11,722 bases of DNA, taken from Candidatus Hodarchaeota archaeon (GTDB taxonomy: Archaea; Asgardarchaeota; Heimdallarchaeia; Hodarchaeales; YT1-057). The stretch covers positions 1 through 11,722 of the forward strand of contig JAEOTI010000769.1 of assembly GCA_016839955.1 (NCBI GenBank), written 5' to 3'. Made by a program: the position numbers and the translations under genes. The first letter of the stretch is position 1. Every line of letters starts with the position of its first letter. The notes beneath the pieces are model-generated. The model saw nothing but the letters and a program-made list of their open reading frames with translations, was not told the origin of the DNA and did no database searches. This document shows positions 7,939 through 11,722 of the stretch, piece after piece.

Positions 7939-8667
7939 TTAAACTTTGTAGATACCAATCCATGAATCGCGAAGGTGAAATATTCGTCCATTTAACAAAC
8001 CCTTTGAAAAAAGTCTTTCTACTCCTAAACAGACAGAACTAATCCAGTGATATTTGTATATTAAGTCTAGATTAAAATCATGCCAAAGAATGAATGATCC
8101 AGGCTTTGTGTGTTTCAAAAGTTTTATAGTGTCATTTATTACAAAATTAGTATCATGACATCCGTCGATAAATGCTAAGTTAATTATTCCGATATTAGGT
8201 TCCCAATTGGCTGTATTCGCTAGAATTTGGGTGATATTCCTGAAATTGCGCTCACGATAATAAGAGCCAATTTCATCCGCTTCAAAAGCCTTTGTTATAT
8301 ATTTTCCACCTTTTCCTGTTTTAATATCGTCTGGAGGTATATTTATCGTAAAAATTTTTGCTTGGGGAGCGTTTTTAGCGATCAAAGCAGCAGAGTATCC
8401 TAATCCTGTACCAATATCTAGGCAAACACTCGGATTGATATTCCGCGCAATAGTTCCTAGGCACTCCGCATCTCTTACTCGACGTTCATTGACGTCTTCA
8501 AGATATTTAAATTCAAAAATTAATTTATCATCTAAGATTGGTTCAAATTGCCAACCAAATATCTTTCTCAGCTCTTTAACATCATTTAATTCAATTACAG
8601 CACGTTGTAAATTCACAAAATTATCGATACCCAATAATTTACGGAATCTAGACTGTATTAATCCCAA
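7939..8667 (-). CDS. Class I SAM-dependent methyltransferase
   Basis: The 242-residue protein has one Rossmann-fold methyltransferase domain of the Methyltransf_24 / cephalosporin-hydroxylase-like type often found in polysaccharide loci. It carries the SAM-binding loop 'CLDIGTGLGYSAALIA' at 82-97, an 'AFIDGCHD' segment at 165-172 and 'SFILWHDFN' at 191-199; the His/Asp residues there often serve metal or catalytic roles in this group. The likely substrate is a sugar hydroxyl or a terminal residue of the glycan (inference). The start is uncertain. No ATG is in frame; the nearest accepted codon is TTG, 11 nt after AAAGGA, while an in-frame ATA two codons earlier sits 5 nt after the same purine run, just beyond a stop. 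The gene follows the ATPase gene by 66 nt and is probably in the same transcript. Confidence 0.85.
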   Translation of the reverse strand: MGLIQSRFRKLLGIDNFVNLQRAVIELNDVKELRKIFGWQFEPILDDKLIFEFKYLEDVNERRVRDAECLGTIARNINPSVCLDIGTGLGYSAALIAKNAPQAKIFTINIPPDDIKTGKGGKYITKAFEADEIGSYYRERNFRNITQILANTANWEPNIGIINLAFIDGCHDTNFVINDTIKLLKHTKPGSFILWHDFNLDLIYKYHWISSVCLGVERLFSKGLLNGRIFHLRDSWIGIYKV

Positions 8668-8733
8668 TTCTATTCATTTCCTTTATATTAAAACATTTTT
8701 CACTGTTTATCCAAACTTGCTCCTACTAAATTT

Positions 8734-10026
8734 TTAATTCAATGAATCGATACTCCATTCACACCTTGGCCAACAGACTGGAGTATTGATGCCTGGTTTC
8801 TGAGTAGGTATGTCACTAATTACCTTAACATAACCATAATGTCCTTGAACATATGGAACTGATGAAGTATAATCTAAAAATACGATTGAAATTTTGTAAA
8901 TACCTGTCGTTAATTGGAAAGGCCAGAAATGAACACGTGTAATACCAAATTGTGGAAGTATTTTCAGATCATTATGTTCCCCAAGGCGAATTCGTGTTCC
9001 CATACAATTAATTCCATCTTCATTGATGAAAGCAATCCAGATAAATCCATCTCGAATCTCTAGTCCCTCTCTAACTTCATAAGAAATACAAAGTGTAACA
9101 TCCTCGTTACTTAAATATTCAACACTGGTTTTTCTGTCTTTAGACTCCACCCAGACCCGTTTTATGTAAATTTCATCAGTTGAATGGCCCGCATATTTCA
9201 TGATCAGCTTCAGGCCTCCTTCTTCACCGTGAATTTCATTCTGAACATCGAATAGTTTAGTTTCTGAAGAACTTGTTATTAGATCATATTCTGCAATTAC
9301 CTCTTTTACTTCACCAGAGGCTATTTTTTTTCCATCTTTAAGTAAAATAGCATTATCTGCAATGGCATCAACCAAAGCCATATTATGGGAAACTAGTACA
9401 ACGGATTTATTCTCACTCATAAAGGTTTTCATATGTTCCGAACATTTTCGCCTGAATGATGCGTCTCCAACAGCCAATATTTCATCAATTAGTAAAATAT
9501 CTGCATTACAATGAGCTGCAATAGCAAATCCTAATCTTACAAACATACCACTTGAATAGAATTTGACTGGAGAATTAATAAAATCCCCAATGTCAGCAAA
9601 TTCTACAATATCATTAAATTTTTCATTCAATTCTTTTTTAGTCATTCCAAGAATTGCTCCATTAATGTAGATGTTTTCCTTCCCTGTAAGCATAGGATGA
9701 AAACCAGCACCTACCTCAATGAGAGATCCAACCCTACCTTTGATAGTAATTTTTCCTGTATCAGGCCAGAAAATACCATTAAGCATCTTAAGCAGAGTTG
9801 TTTTCCCAGAGCCATTGGGACCAATTAATCCCAATGTTTCCCCTTTTTTAACCTCAAATGAAACATTATTAACGGCCCAGAATTCTTTTGTTCTTAATTT
9901 TTCAGAATGAGAGCTAAAACCTAGCGTATTTCTTAGAATATCGTTAATACCATAAAGCATTGATCTTTTCAAAGACTTACAGTATTTTTTTGAAGCCTGT
10001 TCTACCGTAATCGCAATATCAGCTAT
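8734..10026 (-). CDS. wzt: Polysaccharide ABC exporter ATPase with C-terminal glycan-recognition-like domain (Wzt type)
   Basis: This is the nucleotide-binding subunit of a Wzm/Wzt-type exporter. Counting from the ATA start (430 residues), Walker A 'GPNGSGKT' is at 69-76, signature 'YSSGM' at 157-161, Walker B 'ILLIDE' at 177-182 and the switch His at 214. Residues about 278-408 form an extra beta-rich C-terminal domain like that of E. coli O8/O9a Wzt, which binds the modified end of the chain. The start is unusual. The first ATG, GTG or TTG in frame is a TTG 54 nt downstream of the chosen codon, but the bases before it encode 'ADIAITVEQASKKY', the conserved first strand of these ATPases. The frame closes at a TAG 21 nt upstream of the ATA. 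The ATA lies 6 nt after GGAGAGGA and one base after the permease stop. Gene identity is firm; the initiation codon is inferred. Confidence 0.9.
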   Translation of the reverse strand: MADIAITVEQASKKYCKSLKRSMLYGINDILRNTLGFSSHSEKLRTKEFWAVNNVSFEVKKGETLGLIGPNGSGKTTLLKMLNGIFWPDTGKITIKGRVGSLIEVGAGFHPMLTGKENIYINGAILGMTKKELNEKFNDIVEFADIGDFINSPVKFYSSGMFVRLGFAIAAHCNADILLIDEILAVGDASFRRKCSEHMKTFMSENKSVVLVSHNMALVDAIADNAILLKDGKKIASGEVKEVIAEYDLITSSSETKLFDVQNEIHGEEGGLKLIMKYAGHSTDEIYIKRVWVESKDRKTSVEYLSNEDVTLCISYEVREGLEIRDGFIWIAFINEDGINCMGTRIRLGEHNDLKILPQFGITRVHFWPFQLTTGIYKISIVFLDYTSSVPYVQGHYGYVKVISDIPTQKPGINTPVCWPRCEWSIDSLN

Positions 10027-10027
10027 T

Positions 10028-10873
10028 TTAGATCCTCTCCGCTACTCTTGTTTCAGTTAAGTGAAAAATGACTAAACATATTATGAAAATAATTAGCGAG
10101 AAAACAATTGAAATCAAAAATCCACTGCCTTCAGAAATTGATCCTACCAATATTAGCTCTCTCGGGAAGGAAACTAAATAATATAATGGATTAAAGTTTG
10201 TTAATTGAGCTAGAATTCCAGAGGTTGGCCTAGCATATAGAACAGGTGTTAGGAACATTAAAAAAGTTATAAATATTGAAAGAAAATTTCCAATGTCTCG
10301 CATGATTCCGTTCAAAACCGACAAAAGAAAACCAAGTCCTAATGTGAGTAACATTATTGGAATGATAAGGAATGGAGTTAATAAAATCGATACACTTGGG
10401 ATATATCCATAAAACATGAATAATACGATTACTAGAACGAATTGAATTAAAAATGATACAATGGCTTGACCAGTGGATGCAATAACCAAGGATTTTTTTG
10501 AAAAATTAATTTTGACGATCATTGCACCTGCATTCACTAATGAATTTGAACTTGCGATCAATCCTGTAGCAAATAACTGCCAAAACGCCATACCAAGTAG
10601 AGCATATATGGGGTAAGGAGTATCTATAGGCCCGATTACGAAAACTCCAGATTGATTTAATATGATAAACGTGCCAATACTAACAAGAGGTATGATAATC
10701 GCCCATGAAAATCCTATAAATGATTGTTTATATAAAGCTAAAAAATCTCTTTTGAATAATTGGTATGTAAGCCAACGATTAGCTATTATTTCGTTAATAA
10801 TTTCCCTAAATATCGGTAGGTAACCATTCTTCAAAGAGTTATCAGGTTCAAATGTCTTAATTTCATCTTTCAT
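10028..10873 (-). CDS. wzm: ABC-2 type polysaccharide export permease (Wzm type)
   Basis: The 281-residue protein has the normal length and plan of Wzm/KpsM/TagG permeases. A cytoplasmic N-terminal part is followed by the characteristic amphipathic segment 'RDFLALYKQSFIGFSW' (42-57), then about six membrane helices near 54-73, 87-107, 133-155, 162-187, 194-212 and 252-271. The C-terminus is short and charged ('TETRVAERI'). It forms the membrane channel through which the finished lipid-linked glycan crosses the cytoplasmic membrane, driven by the ATPase encoded one base downstream. It is the first gene of the minus-strand set, so the promoter should lie in the divergent spacer. The ATG start fits the family; the leader shows only a weak purine motif (GAGAT). 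Confidence 0.93.
   Translation of the reverse strand: MKDEIKTFEPDNSLKNGYLPIFREIINEIIANRWLTYQLFKRDFLALYKQSFIGFSWAIIIPLVSIGTFIILNQSGVFVIGPIDTPYPIYALLGMAFWQLFATGLIASSNSLVNAGAMIVKINFSKKSLVIASTGQAIVSFLIQFVLVIVLFMFYGYIPSVSILLTPFLIIPIMLLTLGLGFLLSVLNGIMRDIGNFLSIFITFLMFLTPVLYARPTSGILAQLTNFNPLYYLVSFPRELILVGSISEGSGFLISIVFSLIIFIICLVIFHLTETRVAERI
10033..10040 (-). promoter_or_regulatory. Shine-Dalgarno site pointing to an ATA start of the ATPase gene
   Basis: GGAGAGGA lies in the last codons of the permease gene, 6 nt before the in-frame ATA. The layout (site inside the upstream gene, stop, one base, start) is the same as at the ATP-grasp gene, where the start is a normal ATG. This is the main support for initiation at ATA rather than at the TTG further in. 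Confidence 0.55.
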
Positions 10874-11075
10874 GGTTTATATCTCGTTGAAGGCCTTTTA
10901 TTTGTGATAATGGGGTAAATTTGTAAGAATTTAAATTTCTTCAATGATTATGCAAATTAGGCTTTGTAAGTTAAATATGTCTCTGGAACAGTTTTACCCA
11001 CCAATCAACTATATTTTTTCTCTTTTACCCAAAATCTTTTAATTTAATGAAATTATTAGAAAGAATGGTGGAATC
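10874..11075. promoter_or_regulatory. Divergent intergenic region with candidate promoters and repeated TTTACCC sites
   Basis: This spacer must serve the minus-strand export operon and the plus-strand GT2. On the minus strand TTTAAAT (10929-10935), preceded by GAAGAA, lies 55 nt before the permease ATG. It sits within a 17-nt imperfect dyad, AAGAA/TTCTT arms at 10925-10941. On the plus strand TTTTAATTTAA (about 11037-11047) lies some 30 nt before the GT2. TTTTACCCA occurs twice as a direct repeat (10992-11000 and 11023-11031, 31 bp apart), and the core TTTACCC recurs inverted at 10913-10919. These could be regulator sites, but no regulator is encoded in the window. Confidence 0.4.
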
Positions 11076-11079
11076 ATAA
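11047..11079 (+). other. Ten-codon leader reading frame overlapping the GT2 start region
   Basis: An ATG-initiated frame encodes MKLLERMVES and stops at a TAA that overlaps the ATA-ATT codons where the GT2 must begin, in a different frame. It could be a coupling leader, the remnant of the true N-terminus displaced by a frameshift, or chance. There is no independent evidence that it is translated. Confidence 0.25.
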
Positions 11080-11722
11080 TTACTGGACTAAAAGTCTCTA
11101 TAATAATTTCTAATTATCAAGGCAGAAAATACTTACCTAAATGTCTTCACCACTTAATGAATCAAACCTACAAAAATTATGAAGTTATTTTTGTTGATGC
11201 TGGATCGACAGATGGGAGCGTTGAATATGTGAGGGAAAATTTTCCTCATATTCACACTATTCAGTGTGGACGAATAGGAGTTGGAGAAGCAATTAATGCT
11301 GGAATTAGAAAATCCTCCGGTGATATTATTTCATTTGATTTTAATACTGATGAATATGTTTTTTCTAATTGGCTGGAGGAGATTTGCAAATTACTTGACA
11401 AATATGATTATAATATAATAGCTGGAACAACAAGAATAATTTATAAAACGAATTTGATAGATGAAGCGGGGGTCAATATCAATTATTTAGGCAGATGGAA
11501 TAAAATAGGACATAGAAAAGATATTAGAACCTTTGAGTTCAAACAAGAACCTGTGAAATTTGTTGGTTCACCAACCTTCCATCGTAAACTTTTGGATAAA
11601 ATAGGATTAATTGATGAAACCTATTTTCTCTACTCTGAAGATTCAGATTTTTGTTATAGGGCAAATTTAGTTGGGATTAAGACTTATTGTGCATTCTTAG
11701 CTAGGAGTTATCACCATATAAG
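11076..11722 (+). CDS. GT2 family glycosyltransferase, N-terminal part (3' end outside window)
   Basis: The frame encodes a GT-A fold family 2 enzyme. The nucleotide-binding strand 'KVSIIISNYQG' starts at residue 6, 'FVDAGSTDGS' at 39-48 is the UDP/dTDP-binding loop, and 'FDFNTDEY' (87-94) replaces the usual DxD region. 'FVGSPTFHRKLLDKIGLID...YSEDSDFCYRA' at 162-196 holds the acidic pair near the catalytic base. The 215 visible residues read without interruption to the window edge, and the arrangement resembles rhamnosyl- and related transferases of O-antigen loci. The frame is open from base 11043, yet contains no ATG, GTG, TTG or CTG before the first strand. The next in-frame ATG, at 11157, would delete that strand. 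I placed the start at ATA, 5 nt after GGTGG's first four bases; the ATT after it is an alternative. It is transcribed divergently from the export operon. Confidence 0.85.
   Translation, partial: MITGLKVSIIISNYQGRKYLPKCLHHLMNQTYKNYEVIFVDAGSTDGSVEYVRENFPHIHTIQCGRIGVGEAINAGIRKSSGDIISFDFNTDEYVFSNWLEEICKLLDKYDYNIIAGTTRIIYKTNLIDEAGVNINYLGRWNKIGHRKDIRTFEFKQEPVKFVGSPTFHRKLLDKIGLIDETYFLYSEDSDFCYRANLVGIKTYCAFLARSYHHI

Noticed and set aside
9970..9972. TTG as the start of the Wzt-type ATPase
   Set aside because: It would remove the conserved first beta strand encoded just upstream, and no Shine-Dalgarno site precedes it at a proper distance.
10890..10897. Palindrome AAGGCCTT upstream of the permease
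   Set aside because: It is a single 8-bp palindrome with no second copy or known consensus, so too little to call an operator.
11157..11159. First in-frame ATG as the start of the right-hand GT2
   Set aside because: Starting there would delete the nucleotide-binding first strand and helix that are clearly encoded upstream.

Overview
This is an AT-rich stretch (by eye about one third G+C) from a surface-polysaccharide (O-antigen, capsule or S-layer glycan type) biosynthesis and export locus of a prokaryote. The domain is not settled by the sequence. Genes inside the transcription unit that abut their upstream neighbour have purine-rich Shine-Dalgarno sites. Several genes that follow a spacer have no clear Shine-Dalgarno site, but carry an AT-rich TATA-like box 25-35 nt before the start codon. 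That pattern fits an archaeon with short-leader transcripts, but a bacterium with weak Shine-Dalgarno use cannot be excluded.

Layout: the left edge holds the 3' end of a plus-strand GT2 glycosyltransferase. It converges on eight minus-strand genes, which read right to left: ABC-2 permease (Wzm type), ABC ATPase with a C-terminal Wzt-like domain, SAM-dependent methyltransferase, a CgeB-type glycosyltransferase fused to a second methyltransferase, an ATP-grasp protein, a GT4 glycosyltransferase, an asparagine-synthetase-like protein without the N-terminal cysteine, and a second GT4 glycosyltransferase. To the right, a divergent spacer of about 200 nt separates the permease from a plus-strand GT2 glycosyltransferase that runs off the window. 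No spacer exceeds 300 nt, and I saw no tRNA, rRNA, CRISPR, IS element or phage gene.

Working model (inference): the glycosyltransferases build a glycan on a carrier in the cytoplasm. The ATP-grasp and asparagine-synthetase-like enzymes may add amide or amino-acyl type decorations. The methyltransferases methylate sugars, possibly the terminal one. The Wzm/Wzt pair exports the finished chain, with the Wzt C-terminal domain perhaps recognising the terminal modification. No initiating sugar-phosphate transferase, Wzx flippase, Wzy polymerase or nucleotide-sugar gene is visible, so the locus continues outside the window.

The most unusual observation is at start codons. The Wzt-like ATPase and the right-hand GT2 both need to begin upstream of any ATG, GTG or TTG to keep their conserved first beta strand. 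In each case the best-placed candidate is an ATA codon.
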